Shown here: piece by piece, positions 44,843-53,828 of the stretch | Numbering within the stretch: position 1 is the first letter of the stretch | How the letters are laid out: the number at the start of each line of letters is the position of its first letter | NCBI RefSeq assembly: GCF_014050525.1 | Contig: NZ_JACGAG010000001.1 | Span: forward strand, 320,501-384,500 | Length of the DNA: 64,000 nt | From: Clostridium sp. cel8 | Lineage (GTDB): Bacteria; Bacillota; Clostridia; Clostridiales; Clostridiaceae | Reading direction: 5' to 3' | The notes under the pieces: generated by a model | What the model was told of the DNA's origin: nothing | Databases searched by the model: none | What the model saw: only the letters and a program-made list of their open reading frames with translations | Made by a program: the position numbers and the translations under genes

Positions 44843-45742
44843 TTATTTTACTTTATTTACCAATACACCTATATTCTCAATTTCACATTCTACAATATCA
44901 CCTTTTTTTAGGAATCTTGGTGGTTTAAATCCCATTCCCACTCCAGATGGAGTTCCAGTTGCTATAATATCTCCAGGTACAAGTGTCATTCCAGATGAAA
45001 TTTCATGAATTATAGTTGGAATATCAAATATAAAATTTCTAGTATTTGAATTTTGCCTTAGCTCTCCATTTACTCTACTGCATAAATTCAACTCTACAGG
45101 AAATTTAATTTCATCTTTATAAACTACCCATGGTCCAAATGAAGTAAATGTATCAAGACTTTTTCCCCTGTACCATTGAACGTGCCTCTGTTGAACATCC
45201 CTTGCACTTATATCATTCATTATAGTGTATCCAAATATATATTCTTCTGCACTTTCCTTTGGTATATTTATTCCCTGTTTTCCTATTATTACAGCAAGTT
45301 CAACTTCATAATCAAGTTTATCTGTAACATCACTATGACTGTCTATAAAATCATTAGGTCCTATTGGACTCAATGCTCTCTTTGAAAAATACACAGGATG
45401 CTCTGGTATATTTACGGAATCGTCTTTAAAACTTCTTGCAGTTTCTTCAACATGATCTCTGTAGTTAAGCCCAAGACAGATTATATCGTTTTCTGTTTTT
45501 TCAATTGGTGCACTTATTGTTACATCATCTATATTGTAGCCATTTTTTTCAAAGTAATCTGAATCCTTGTACACTTTTTTCAATGTTTTAAGATCATCAC
45601 AGTCTATGTTCCCTACAAGTTCAAGAATACTTTTATAGTGCCCCTTCAAATTCATATTATCAAAATCAATTATTTTACCAAAAACTTCATTGTACATTCC
45701 AAGTTTCTTAGAACCCTCATTCATAAAAACTACAAACTTCAT
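44843..45742 (-). CDS. Fumarylacetoacetate hydrolase (FAH) family protein
   Basis: A 299-residue FAH-family enzyme. Metal-binding and active-site segments are DIICLGLNYRDHVEE, PEHPVYFSKRALSPIGP, KLDYEVELAVIIGK, GYTIMNDISARDVQQRH and IIATGTPSGVGMGFKPP. The family includes hydratases, decarboxylases and acylpyruvases; the substrate is not clear. It stands alone with an AAGGTG ribosome site. Confidence 0.9.
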   Translation of the reverse strand: MKFVVFMNEGSKKLGMYNEVFGKIIDFDNMNLKGHYKSILELVGNIDCDDLKTLKKVYKDSDYFEKNGYNIDDVTISAPIEKTENDIICLGLNYRDHVEETARSFKDDSVNIPEHPVYFSKRALSPIGPNDFIDSHSDVTDKLDYEVELAVIIGKQGINIPKESAEEYIFGYTIMNDISARDVQQRHVQWYRGKSLDTFTSFGPWVVYKDEIKFPVELNLCSRVNGELRQNSNTRNFIFDIPTIIHEISSGMTLVPGDIIATGTPSGVGMGFKPPRFLKKGDIVECEIENIGVLVNKVK

Positions 45743-45911
45743 AATATCACCTTTCTCCTATACATAGCATTAAAAGTATTAAACTTGTCTAAATTATATA
45801 CTAAATATACTAAAACTTGCAAAAAAATCAACATTAATAAAATTATTTTTTTATCATAAATAATTTTCTCTAAAAATAGGAAAACTAAGGTCATGAAGGT
45901 ACAAGAAGGGA

Positions 45912-48074
45912 ATGAGAAATGTGACAAATATTTTTACAATATTCAAAAGAGATATAAAAAATATATTTACAAACTGGGTAGCACTTGTAGTTGTAATAGC
46001 ACTAATTGTACTGCCTGCACTGTATGCCTGGTTTAATATAAAGGCAATGTGGGACCCCTATGGAAATACTAGCGAAATACTAGTTGCTGTAGTAAATGAA
46101 GATAAAGGATCCTCTATAGATGACACTAAAGTGAATATTGGATCTGAACTTGTGACACAGCTAAAAGCAAACGACAAAATAGGCTGGAGGTTTGTAAATT
46201 ATAAGGATGCAGATACTGGAGTAAAAAATGGAAAGTACTATGCAAGTATAGTAATACCCCAAAACTTTTCTTCAAGAATACTATCTCTTTTGGAATCGAA
46301 CCCTAAAAAGGCTGAACTAATATATTCAGTAAATGAAAAACTAAATCCAGTAGCTCCTAAAATAACTCAAAGTGGTATTGATAAAGTTCAGCAGGAAATA
46401 AATACTTCTTTTGTAAAAATAGTAGATGGAATCATATTTAAGTTATTTAACAAACTAGGTGAGGAGCTTACACGAGGAAAGCCATTTTTACAGCAATTTG
46501 CAGATGTAATAATAGATGTAGATAACAAAATACCTGAAATAAATAGAGCTGTGGATGAAGTATATACCCAAACTCAAAATTTAAATAACTTTATATCAAG
46601 TGTAAATAGCCAAATTCCTCTTATAGAAGATACAATGACATCAGCTTCTGATATGGCAAGAAGCGGTTCAAGTTTTCTTTCAAAGGCAAAAAATGCAATT
46701 AAAGAACTTTCACCATTTATAAAATCCGAAATTGTAACACTTTCCGATGTATCAGAAGGATCAGAGGACTTCATAAACAACATAATATCAATTATAGACA
46801 AAAATCCATCAGAGGCAAGAAACCTTCTTGGAAGTTTAAGAGATAGGTACAGTGATGTGTCTGAAAGATTAAGCAGCTTAATTGACCTTTTAAATTCCTT
46901 TAACAAAAGTGGAAATACTATAATATCAAATTTTTCAGGACAGCTAAATGAACTTAGAACTAGAGTAAATTCTCAAATAGATTATACAAACTCACTTATA
47001 GATTCAATAGATGCGGGAAAAGCTATATCTTCAACTATGCTTAACACTCTAAAGGAAAACAACTTGCCTATAACTTCTTCTTTTAAATCCATTTTAGAAA
47101 CTTATGACAGTTTAATTGCTCCATCTATAGAAGGGATAATGCAAAATTCAATAGATGCTGCAAATAGTACTTTAGAACTTTTAAATAGCGTTAAAGAAAG
47201 TATACCTGTATCCCAGGATTTACTAAAAAGTGCCCAAAGTGGAAGTGAAGTTGCACTTAATGATATAAAAAACGTAAAAGATGCTCTCCCTGAAATTGAA
47301 AGTACAATACATGATATTGCAACAAAATTAAAATCTCTAAACGAAAACGACCAAGTTGCAGAACTAGTAAGGCTTATGTCTTTAAATGCTCAAAAGGAAA
47401 GTGATTTTATAGCAAATCCTGTAAATGTAAAGATGAACAGAATATATCCAATACCCAATTATGGCTCTGCTATGAATCCTTTTTTCACTACACTATCTCT
47501 CTGGGTTGGAGGACTTATACTTGCATCTCTTTTATCTACAGAAGTTCTTCCAATAAGAAGAGTAAAAATAAAACTGTATCAGGCATTTTTAGGAAGATAC
47601 TTAACTTTCCTTACAATAGCTATATTACAAGCTATTGTAGTAACTTTAGGGGATATATTTATGCTCCATGTATATGTTCTAAATCCAATTATGTTTGTGG
47701 CATTTTCAGCATTTATAAGCACAGTATTTTCAATGATTATATATACCTTAGTATCAGTTTTTGGAAATGTGGGAAAGGCAATTGCAATGGTACTACTTGT
47801 GCTCCAAATTTCAGCATCTGGAGGAACATTTCCTGTTCAAGTAACTCCTGAATTTTTTCAAATAATAAATCCTATTTTACCTTTTACTTATGCAGTCAGT
47901 GGAGTTAGAGAAATTGTTTCTGGAATCCTTTGGAATGTTCTTTTAAAGGATGTAATAGTTCTTTTAATATACTTTACATTTTTCCTTATAATGGGTCTTA
48001 TCTGGAAAAGGCTTTTTAGAAATTTAACAGGAAAGTTTACAAAAAAATTCAAAGAAAGTGGATTGGAAGGTTAA
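45912..48074 (+). CDS. YhgE/Pip-domain membrane protein
   Basis: A 720-residue membrane protein of the YhgE/Pip (ABC-2-like) family, known for phage-infection proteins and ESX/type VII-associated exporters. There is one N-terminal membrane helix (WVALVVVIALIVLPALYAWFN), a ~450-residue extracellular coiled-coil-rich region, and about five C-terminal helices (ending LIYFTFFLIMGLIWKRLF). No type VII secretion gene is nearby. The ribosome site touches the ATG, and a GTG three codons in (45921) may be the true start. Confidence 0.9.
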   Translation: MRNVTNIFTIFKRDIKNIFTNWVALVVVIALIVLPALYAWFNIKAMWDPYGNTSEILVAVVNEDKGSSIDDTKVNIGSELVTQLKANDKIGWRFVNYKDADTGVKNGKYYASIVIPQNFSSRILSLLESNPKKAELIYSVNEKLNPVAPKITQSGIDKVQQEINTSFVKIVDGIIFKLFNKLGEELTRGKPFLQQFADVIIDVDNKIPEINRAVDEVYTQTQNLNNFISSVNSQIPLIEDTMTSASDMARSGSSFLSKAKNAIKELSPFIKSEIVTLSDVSEGSEDFINNIISIIDKNPSEARNLLGSLRDRYSDVSERLSSLIDLLNSFNKSGNTIISNFSGQLNELRTRVNSQIDYTNSLIDSIDAGKAISSTMLNTLKENNLPITSSFKSILETYDSLIAPSIEGIMQNSIDAANSTLELLNSVKESIPVSQDLLKSAQSGSEVALNDIKNVKDALPEIESTIHDIATKLKSLNENDQVAELVRLMSLNAQKESDFIANPVNVKMNRIYPIPNYGSAMNPFFTTLSLWVGGLILASLLSTEVLPIRRVKIKLYQAFLGRYLTFLTIAILQAIVVTLGDIFMLHVYVLNPIMFVAFSAFISTVFSMIIYTLVSVFGNVGKAIAMVLLVLQISASGGTFPVQVTPEFFQIINPILPFTYAVSGVREIVSGILWNVLLKDVIVLLIYFTFFLIMGLIWKRLFRNLTGKFTKKFKESGLEG

Positions 48075-48088
48075 TCCCTCCAATCTTT

Positions 48089-48487
48089 CTAATCAGTATA
48101 ATCTGTATCTTCTTTTTTATATTGAGATTTTTTTGCTTTTTTATCTTTTCTCTTTCTATCTAACTTTTGAATTATTCCAGGTACAAGATCTACAAGTTTA
48201 TCCATATTACCTTTATTTTTTATTGGAATCATCTGTATTAGATCTCCTCTTAATACCAAAACTGCATCAGGGGTTATCTTTGCACCAGCTCCAAGACCTG
48301 CACCTTGGCCTGATTTCTTGCCTCCATCTCCTCCATCTCCAACTCCTGTGCCACATCCAAAAGTAACTGTTATAAATGGTATAATTGTTGTATCATCTAT
48401 TTTTATTGGCTCACCTACAACAGTTTTGGTCTTAAAAAAGTTCTCTAATCTTGAAAAAAGTTCCTCAGAATTTTCTTTGATATTCAT
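48089..48487 (-). CDS. gerW: GerW/YtfJ-family sporulation protein
   Basis: A 132-residue member of the GerW (YtfJ) family needed for spore germination in Bacillus. Family features are ENSEELFSRLENFFKTKTVVGEPI, a glycine-rich stretch (GCGTGVGDGGDGGK) and GLGAGAKITPDAVLVL. It overlaps the upstream DUF2953 gene by 4 bases, the common ytfI-ytfJ arrangement. Confidence 0.92.
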   Translation of the reverse strand: MNIKENSEELFSRLENFFKTKTVVGEPIKIDDTTIIPFITVTFGCGTGVGDGGDGGKKSGQGAGLGAGAKITPDAVLVLRGDLIQMIPIKNKGNMDKLVDLVPGIIQKLDRKRKDKKAKKSQYKKEDTDYTD

Positions 48488-49050
48488 AAAATACCTCCTT
48501 GTATTGATTTAACTTTCATCTTTTTCTTTATAAGCGCAAAGTACATTTCTAAAGCTGTTTTTAGTAGAAACCCCGGTATTATTTTACCATAAATTTCTAA
48601 TCTAATATATAACTCACTGCTAAGGAAATCTGGTTTTAATGACACCTCTGCTCTTTTTAAAAAAGGCAACACAGTATATATAATTCCTGTAATCATTCCT
48701 GTATAGGAAGGATCCAAAAATCCATACTCTCCTTCTATTTTAAGTTGTCTTGGAGTAAGTTTGTCTACTAATTTCTTTATAACAAACACCAGATCTGAAA
48801 CACTGGACTTTTTAGATAAGTTGTCTTCTAAGTTTTCAATTGAATTTTCAAATTTGTTAAAATCAATATTTAAAGCAGAGGATTTTGTAAATTGAAAACT
48901 AAAAGTAAAAAGTGAAATTTTAATATTGTACTTTATCTCTCCTTCTTTTAAAAAAGAAGATATATTGTACTTCACAGGTATAAACAGTAGTGCAAAAATT
49001 AAAAATATAAGGACAAATAATGTCCAAATCAATATATGTAAAACTTCCAT
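48484..49050 (-). CDS. DUF2953 (YtfI-like) membrane protein
   Basis: A 188-residue protein with one N-terminal membrane helix (LIWTLFVLIFLIFALLFIPV) and the DUF2953 domain (GFLDPSYTGMITGIIYTVLPF). It is regularly found upstream of gerW in spore formers and overlaps it by 4 bases, suggesting a shared sporulation role. Confidence 0.85.
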   Translation of the reverse strand: MEVLHILIWTLFVLIFLIFALLFIPVKYNISSFLKEGEIKYNIKISLFTFSFQFTKSSALNIDFNKFENSIENLEDNLSKKSSVSDLVFVIKKLVDKLTPRQLKIEGEYGFLDPSYTGMITGIIYTVLPFLKRAEVSLKPDFLSSELYIRLEIYGKIIPGFLLKTALEMYFALIKKKMKVKSIQGGIL

Positions 49051-49194
49051 AGTTATCCTCCTATACTAACTAAATTATATCCTTATACATTACTTACGCC
49101 AATATATTTGTGTAAATTTTATAATTCATATTCATTTTAATTGATTTTTTGGTAAAATTTAGGTAATATATACATAATAGTGGAGGAGATATTT

Positions 49195-49782
49195 ATGGTT
49201 TTTTTCTTATACATATCTGGAATTACATCGGCTTTACTTGGAATAAGATTATTTCACATACAGAGCAAAAAAGTAAAGCGTAAAAATCTAAATGAAATAG
49301 ATAGTGCAAAATACTATTTAACAGCTATGTTTGTAAATTTATTTGTTATGTGTACAAGCATTATTTTAATACTTTTTATAGTTCCACTTCTAATATGGGA
49401 AATAGGACCAAAGGAAAATGGAATAGTTGACAGAGTAGTTGAATCAAAGCCTATATCTTATTTATCTTCAAATGTAAAAGATAAATACATTAATAAGATT
49501 CCCTCAAAAGACAGTAATGTATTTGTAATAAACACTGGAACTGCAAAGGACCCCATTTTTCAAAGTATTTCAGCTAACTCAGTACAGATATCAAAATCCA
49601 ATATAGAAAGTCCAAAGTATCAAAAGATATATGAATACAAAATGAAAAAGTTAAAAGGTAACAACTTAATTATAAATGCAGTAAACGACATCTATGCTAA
49701 TGGATATATACAATACGACCAGGGAAATTTTGTTGGAACTAGAATAAAATTAATTATTCCGTCAAGTACTTCCATAAAATGA
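49195..49782 (+). CDS. Uncharacterised membrane protein
   Basis: A 195-residue protein of unknown family. The ATG giving MVFFLYISG follows TGGAGGAG; the in-frame GTG at 49180 lies inside that site. There are two membrane segments (about residues 1-15 and 45-70), then an extracellular domain of ~120 residues (VESKPISYLSSNVKDKYI; IYANGYIQYDQGNFVGTRI). It precedes a DUF4491-type gene by 52 bases. No motif was recognised. Confidence 0.7.
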   Translation: MVFFLYISGITSALLGIRLFHIQSKKVKRKNLNEIDSAKYYLTAMFVNLFVMCTSIILILFIVPLLIWEIGPKENGIVDRVVESKPISYLSSNVKDKYINKIPSKDSNVFVINTGTAKDPIFQSISANSVQISKSNIESPKYQKIYEYKMKKLKGNNLIINAVNDIYANGYIQYDQGNFVGTRIKLIIPSSTSIK

Positions 49783-49834
49783 TATAATACTATATATAAA
49801 TAACAAACATAAATAACAAGGAGAAGGTATATTC

Positions 49835-50113
49835 ATGATAAATTATTATGGAATTATAATGGGTATAACAACCTTGGTACTTACAGGCCTTGGTCATATT
49901 GTTGTAATAAAAGGAGAGTATCATTTTGGCGTAAAAATATGGATTGTCTTTTTAATCATAGGCATTATATCAATAGCTCTATCCTTTTATGTAAAAAGTA
50001 AACTTCTATCTGGATGTCTTGGAATACTTTCCTTTACATTTTTATGGGGAATACTTGAGGTGTTTAAACAAAGAGAGAGAGTTGAAAAAGGTTGGTTCCC
50101 TAAAAAAAATTGA
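49835..50113 (+). CDS. Small membrane protein, DUF4491-like
   Basis: A 92-residue protein with three hydrophobic segments. The N-terminal pattern GIIMGITTLVLTGLGHIVVIKGEYHFG and the tail EVFKQRERVEKGWFPKN resemble DUF4491 proteins, of unknown function. GGAGAAGG precedes the ATG. Confidence 0.75.
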   Translation: MINYYGIIMGITTLVLTGLGHIVVIKGEYHFGVKIWIVFLIIGIISIALSFYVKSKLLSGCLGILSFTFLWGILEVFKQRERVEKGWFPKKN

Positions 50114-50117
50114 AAGA

Positions 50118-50170
50118 CAAAAATGCGTAATTCTATCTTATATATACAGGATAGAATTACGCATTTTTAA
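50118..50170. terminator. Strong bidirectional terminator
   Basis: AAAAATGCGTAATTCTATC and its complement GATAGAATTACGCATTTTT form a ~19-bp stem with an 11-base loop, bounded by A/T runs. It ends the rightward pair of membrane genes and may also end the leftward CotF-like gene. Confidence 0.88.
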
Positions 50171-50206
50171 GTTAAATTCGATTCAGGTAAATTACTCTAC
50201 ATTTAT

Positions 50207-50704
50207 TTACTGTACATTATACATTCCCTTACTATTCATATACTTAAATATTGCCTCTCCATGTTTTTGCTCTTCTTTTTGTATGTGATTTAAAACATCT
50301 CTTGCACCTGTATCTGTAAATTCAAATATACTAGTATCATATGCTCCAGATACATACTTTTCAGTCATTAACATATCTGTACAAAGTTCCTTATCACATC
50401 CCTTATTTAGTCCAGTCTGCTGAGAGGCTTGAGATGAAATTGCATTGTTTACAGTTTGAGATGCCTGAACAGCTTCTGCAGACTGTTGACTCTTATTGTT
50501 AAGATCAGGAACTTCACCATTTAAAAGTGAATTTATACTGTTTAAATGTTCAACTTCCTCAATTGCATTTTGCTGAAATATTTGTCTAAGTTGACTGTCC
50601 TGTGCTTGATTTGCATAATTTGTGTACTTTTCTATACACACTTGTTCATGATTTTTTTGATCCTCTAACAAAGTTCTTTCTTTATTACTAAGAGTAATTG
50701 ACAT
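50207..50704 (-). CDS. CotF-like spore coat protein with ferritin-type fold
   Basis: A 165-residue helical protein of the spore coat CotF/ferritin-like group (LSNKERTLLEDQKNHEQVCIEKY; DKELCTDMLMTEKYVSGAYDTSIFEF; QKEEQKHGEAIFKYM). A low-complexity Q/S/A linker (about residues 72-100) separates the two helical halves. It lies beside the divergent cotJ operon and probably acts on the spore surface. Confidence 0.85.
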   Translation of the reverse strand: MSITLSNKERTLLEDQKNHEQVCIEKYTNYANQAQDSQLRQIFQQNAIEEVEHLNSINSLLNGEVPDLNNKSQQSAEAVQASQTVNNAISSQASQQTGLNKGCDKELCTDMLMTEKYVSGAYDTSIFEFTDTGARDVLNHIQKEEQKHGEAIFKYMNSKGMYNVQ

Positions 50705-50752
50705 AAAAACACCTCCGAAATTATTATTTACGGAAGCTAATTTATTTATTCA

Positions 50753-50794
50753 AATTAAGAATGCTTCAAACAAAATATTTGAAGCATCTTAATT
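50753..50794. other. Long hairpin upstream of CotF-like gene
   Basis: AATTAAGAATGCTTCAAA pairs with TTTGAAGCATCTTAATT (one bulged A) around a 7-base loop. No T-run follows on either strand, so it is not a simple terminator. It lies about 50 bases upstream of the CotF-like start codon. Confidence 0.6.
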
Positions 50795-50829
50795 CATTTC
50801 AATCATAATCTCAATCATATATAAGAAAG

Positions 50830-50918
50830 ATTTATGTAAACTCCCTGAAATATAATTTAAAGTATATAATTGGAGGGTACACAAATTATATAAAATTCAT
50901 ATGGGAGTTTACATAAAT
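50830..50918. repeat. 89-bp element bounded by 16-bp perfect inverted repeats
   Basis: ATTTATGTAAACTCCC (50830-50845) and GGGAGTTTACATAAAT (50903-50918) are exact complements around 57 AT-rich bases. The arms look like insertion-sequence ends; no clear target-site duplication is visible. It may be a miniature element, or an operator between the divergent spore genes. The rest of the 380-base gap holds the preceding hairpin and no gene. Confidence 0.6.
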
Positions 50919-51093
50919 TTAACCGCAAAATCATTAAATTCATTAATTGTAACTTTAATATGATTATACCATTAAATTCTTATATATTAAACCCTTTTTA
51001 CACTATTGCAAATTGCTAATTTCAAATTTATATTAACACTTTTATATACTATGAATATATTATCATTGTAAACAAATATTAGAGGTGAAAACA

Positions 51094-51330
51094 TTGTATC
51101 CAAAATTTATTCCTTATATGGGTGCCGGCATGAGAGGTCATAATCCAAATATGATGCCTAATATGATGCCGAACATGATGCCTTCTCCAAACATGTTTCC
51201 CAAATTACAGCTTGCAAGAGCTTATATAGTACCTCAACCTTACGTTGGACTTCTTCCTTTAGATGAAGCCTTAAGGGAAGGAAGTATATTTCCAAATCTT
51301 GTTATGCCGTATAAACGTAAAAAAAGATAA
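51094..51330 (+). CDS. cotJA: Spore coat protein CotJA
   Basis: A 78-residue CotJA. Its first half carries a methionine/proline-rich run (NMMPNMMPNMMPSPNM), and the family part ARAYIVPQPYVGLLPLDEAL follows. The start is read as TTG after AGAGGTG; a GTG three codons earlier (51085) lies in that site. First gene of the cotJABC operon. Confidence 0.9.
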   Translation: MYPKFIPYMGAGMRGHNPNMMPNMMPNMMPSPNMFPKLQLARAYIVPQPYVGLLPLDEALREGSIFPNLVMPYKRKKR

Positions 51331-51344
51331 TTAGGAGGGAAAAC

Positions 51345-51659
51345 ATGAAGGATATGAAAAACAATAAAAACAACAGTGACATGAAATGTAAAAAAGATGG
51401 CAAAAAAGAGAGCCAGAAAACCTTACTTCAAAATATAAGGCAACTTGAATTTGCATCACTTGACTTAAATCTTTATCTAGACAATTTTCCAGATAATAAG
51501 GAGGCGCTTACTGCATTTAACAATTGCTATAAAGAGCTAAATTCTTCAATAAAGAAATATGAAAAGTACTATGGCCCACTTTTAAACTTTGGTTTCAGTC
51601 AGGGAAATTATCCCTGGAACTGGATTAATAGTCCATGGCCTTGGGAATCTCAGAAATAG
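51345..51659 (+). CDS. cotJB: Spore coat protein CotJB
   Basis: A 104-residue CotJB: LLQNIRQLEFASLDLNLYLDNF and NNCYKELNSSIKKYEKYYGPL match the family, ending in a tryptophan-rich tail (NYPWNWINSPWPWE). AGGAGGG precedes the ATG. It is required with CotJA and CotJC for coat assembly in B. subtilis. Confidence 0.93.
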   Translation: MKDMKNNKNNSDMKCKKDGKKESQKTLLQNIRQLEFASLDLNLYLDNFPDNKEALTAFNNCYKELNSSIKKYEKYYGPLLNFGFSQGNYPWNWINSPWPWESQK

Positions 51660-51670
51660 GAGGATAAGTT

Positions 51671-52300
51671 ATGTGGATATATGAAAAAAAATTACAGTAT
51701 CCAGTGAATATTAAAAAGACTGATATTAAATTTGCAAAGTGCATGATAGCTCAATTCGGTGGGCCTGATGGAGAATTAAGTGCTTCCATGAGATATTTGA
51801 GTCAACGTTATACCATGCCTACTGGTAAAACAAAAGCCTTACTTACAGATATAGGCACTGAAGAGCTGGCACATGTGGAAATAATAGGAGCAATATTTTA
51901 TCAACTTATACAAAATGCATCTCCAAAAGAGCTTGAAGATGCCGGTATGGGTGGACACTATACTCAACACGATCACTCACCATTTCTAGTAGATGCAAAT
52001 GGAGTCCCATGGTCATCTGCTTATATTCAATCTATAGGAGATCCTATAACTGATCTCCATGATGATCTTGCAGCAGAACAAAAGGCAAGAACAACTTATG
52101 AACATCTAATGAATCTTACAGATGATCAGGATGTATTAGATGTACTCAGATTTTTAAGACAGAGAGAAGTAACTCATTTTCAGCGTTTTGGGGAAGCCCT
52201 TGACAATATACATGACGGAGTTGGAATGAGCAAAGATTTCTATATGTCATGTCCAAAATACATGGATTGTGATGACGATGATGATGACTGGGATTGCTAA
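51671..52300 (+). CDS. cotJC: Spore coat protein CotJC, manganese catalase type
   Basis: A 209-residue dimanganese catalase-family protein. Metal ligands are expected in SASMRYLSQRYTM, IGTEELAHVEIIGA and REVTHFQRFGEAL. The acidic tail DCDDDDDDWDC is unusual. CotJC is found in the spore coat and may detoxify peroxide. It ends the cotJ operon. Confidence 0.94.
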   Translation: MWIYEKKLQYPVNIKKTDIKFAKCMIAQFGGPDGELSASMRYLSQRYTMPTGKTKALLTDIGTEELAHVEIIGAIFYQLIQNASPKELEDAGMGGHYTQHDHSPFLVDANGVPWSSAYIQSIGDPITDLHDDLAAEQKARTTYEHLMNLTDDQDVLDVLRFLRQREVTHFQRFGEALDNIHDGVGMSKDFYMSCPKYMDCDDDDDDWDC

Positions 52301-52309
52301 ATTTACACG

Positions 52310-52343
52310 AAAAGATGTTCCTTAAAAAAGGAACATCTTTTTA
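52310..52343. terminator. Bidirectional terminator between cotJC and surE
   Basis: AAAAGATGTTCC/GGAACATCTTTT forms a stem with an AT loop and T-runs on both strands, just after cotJC and overlapping the surE stop codon. Confidence 0.88.
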
Positions 52344-53093
52344 TTTAAATATCTTTTCTACTTCATCTAATATTTTGTAGTTTGTAAGATCATAGTGAAG
52401 AGGTGTAAGTGTTGCATATCCCCTCTTTACATAGTATAAATCTGTACCTTCAACATCATATCCAGTAGGTTTTGCTTCCTGGTAAAATCCAATATTATTA
52501 TTTTCATCACTTTTTTCAACATAAAAACCATGATACATTTTAAATCCCGTTTTGCATACTTTTATACCTTTTAATTCTTCACTTTTTACATCAGGCACAT
52601 TTAAGTTTAGCACAACATCATCTTTCATATATTTGCTCTTTGCAGTTTCAAACACCTTTTTTGCACATTCTACAGCCACATTGAAGTCAAATCCTTTGTT
52701 TTCAGCTTGCATAGATACTGCAATAGATGGAACTTTACATATAGCCGCCTCAATTGCTGCAGAAACAGTTCCAGAATATACAACATCAATTCCAACATTA
52801 TAACCTCTATTTACACCTGATATTACCATATCTACTTTATCAACTAACTTATCTAGTGCAATTCTCACACAATCTGCTGGTGTCCCATTTATACTATATG
52901 CTTTAGACTTTATTCCTTCAATTTTTCTCTCTTTAACATCAATTACCTTAGACATAGTTATGGAATGGCTACTTGCACTTCTCTGTTCCATTGGTGCTGC
53001 AATTATAACTTCATTATCTATTTCAAAATGTCTTGCAAGGGCATGAAGTCCTTCTGAATCTATTCCATCATCATTTGTTAAAAGTAATCTCAT
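52341..53093 (-). CDS. surE: SurE, 5'/3'-nucleotidase
   Basis: A 250-residue SurE phosphatase that removes phosphate from nucleoside monophosphates using a divalent metal. Motifs are RLLLTNDDGIDSEGL, APMEQRSASSHSIT and VISGVNRGYNVGIDVVYSGTVSAAIEA. The start at MRLLLTND has GGAGTG upstream, six codons inside the longest frame. Confidence 0.95.
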   Translation of the reverse strand: MRLLLTNDDGIDSEGLHALARHFEIDNEVIIAAPMEQRSASSHSITMSKVIDVKERKIEGIKSKAYSINGTPADCVRIALDKLVDKVDMVISGVNRGYNVGIDVVYSGTVSAAIEAAICKVPSIAVSMQAENKGFDFNVAVECAKKVFETAKSKYMKDDVVLNLNVPDVKSEELKGIKVCKTGFKMYHGFYVEKSDENNNIGFYQEAKPTGYDVEGTDLYYVKRGYATLTPLHYDLTNYKILDEVEKIFK

Positions 53094-53136
53094 ATATAAA
53101 TCACACTCCAATACTATAAATTAAAAATCTAAAAGA

Positions 53137-53799
53137 CTACTTTATATCAACATTTTTCACATATTCAACTTTTAAAAGATCCATCATTATTCTGTTTATG
53201 TCATTTTGATTTTTGCTGTAAAGTCTAAATGTAAGTCTTACTTCCATGTCCTTGTTAGTTTTGTTGTGATGCCTGTTTATCTGGATCTTTGATATTTTCA
53301 GTCTTGAATTTTTAAGTACATCAAGTGCTGGGTTAACTCCCTCTGATGACATATCTGCCTTTCCAATTGAATACAGTGTATTTAACTGGAGTTTGTTAAA
53401 TATTTCAAGTCCTATAAGTATCAAAACTGTAGCACTTATACCAGGTATATACATTCCAGCTCCAATTGCTATACCTATTCCTGCTGTAGCCCATAATCCA
53501 GCTGCTGTAGTAAGTCCTTTTACAGACTGATGTTCCACAATTATAGTTCCTGCTCCAAGAAATCCAATTCCACTTACAACCTGTGCAGCTACCCTGCTTG
53601 GATCAAGTGAAATAGACGATATTCCCTGAAGGTCAAAAAATCCATATTTAGATACAAGCATTATAAGTGCACTTCCAAGTGAAACTACAAAATGTGTCCT
53701 CATTCCGGCTTCTTTAAAGTGGCTTCTTCTTTCAAAACCAATTGTAGCTCCAAGTATTCCTGCAAGGAAGAGCCTAAACATCATCTCCCATTGATTCAT
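53137..53799 (-). CDS. mgtC: MgtC/SapB-family membrane protein
   Basis: A 220-residue MgtC-family protein. The N-terminal membrane region has LFLAGILGATIGFERRSHFKEAGMRTHFVVSLGSALIML and GIGFLGAGTIIVEHQSVKGLTTAAGLWATAGIGIAIGAG, followed by a cytoplasmic ACT-like domain. The family affects magnesium homeostasis and ATP synthase. The ATG at MNQWEMM follows GGGAGGAG. Confidence 0.92.
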   Translation of the reverse strand: MNQWEMMFRLFLAGILGATIGFERRSHFKEAGMRTHFVVSLGSALIMLVSKYGFFDLQGISSISLDPSRVAAQVVSGIGFLGAGTIIVEHQSVKGLTTAAGLWATAGIGIAIGAGMYIPGISATVLILIGLEIFNKLQLNTLYSIGKADMSSEGVNPALDVLKNSRLKISKIQINRHHNKTNKDMEVRLTFRLYSKNQNDINRIMMDLLKVEYVKNVDIK

Positions 53800-53828
53800 A
53801 ATATCTCCTCCCATCTCATATCTTTATT

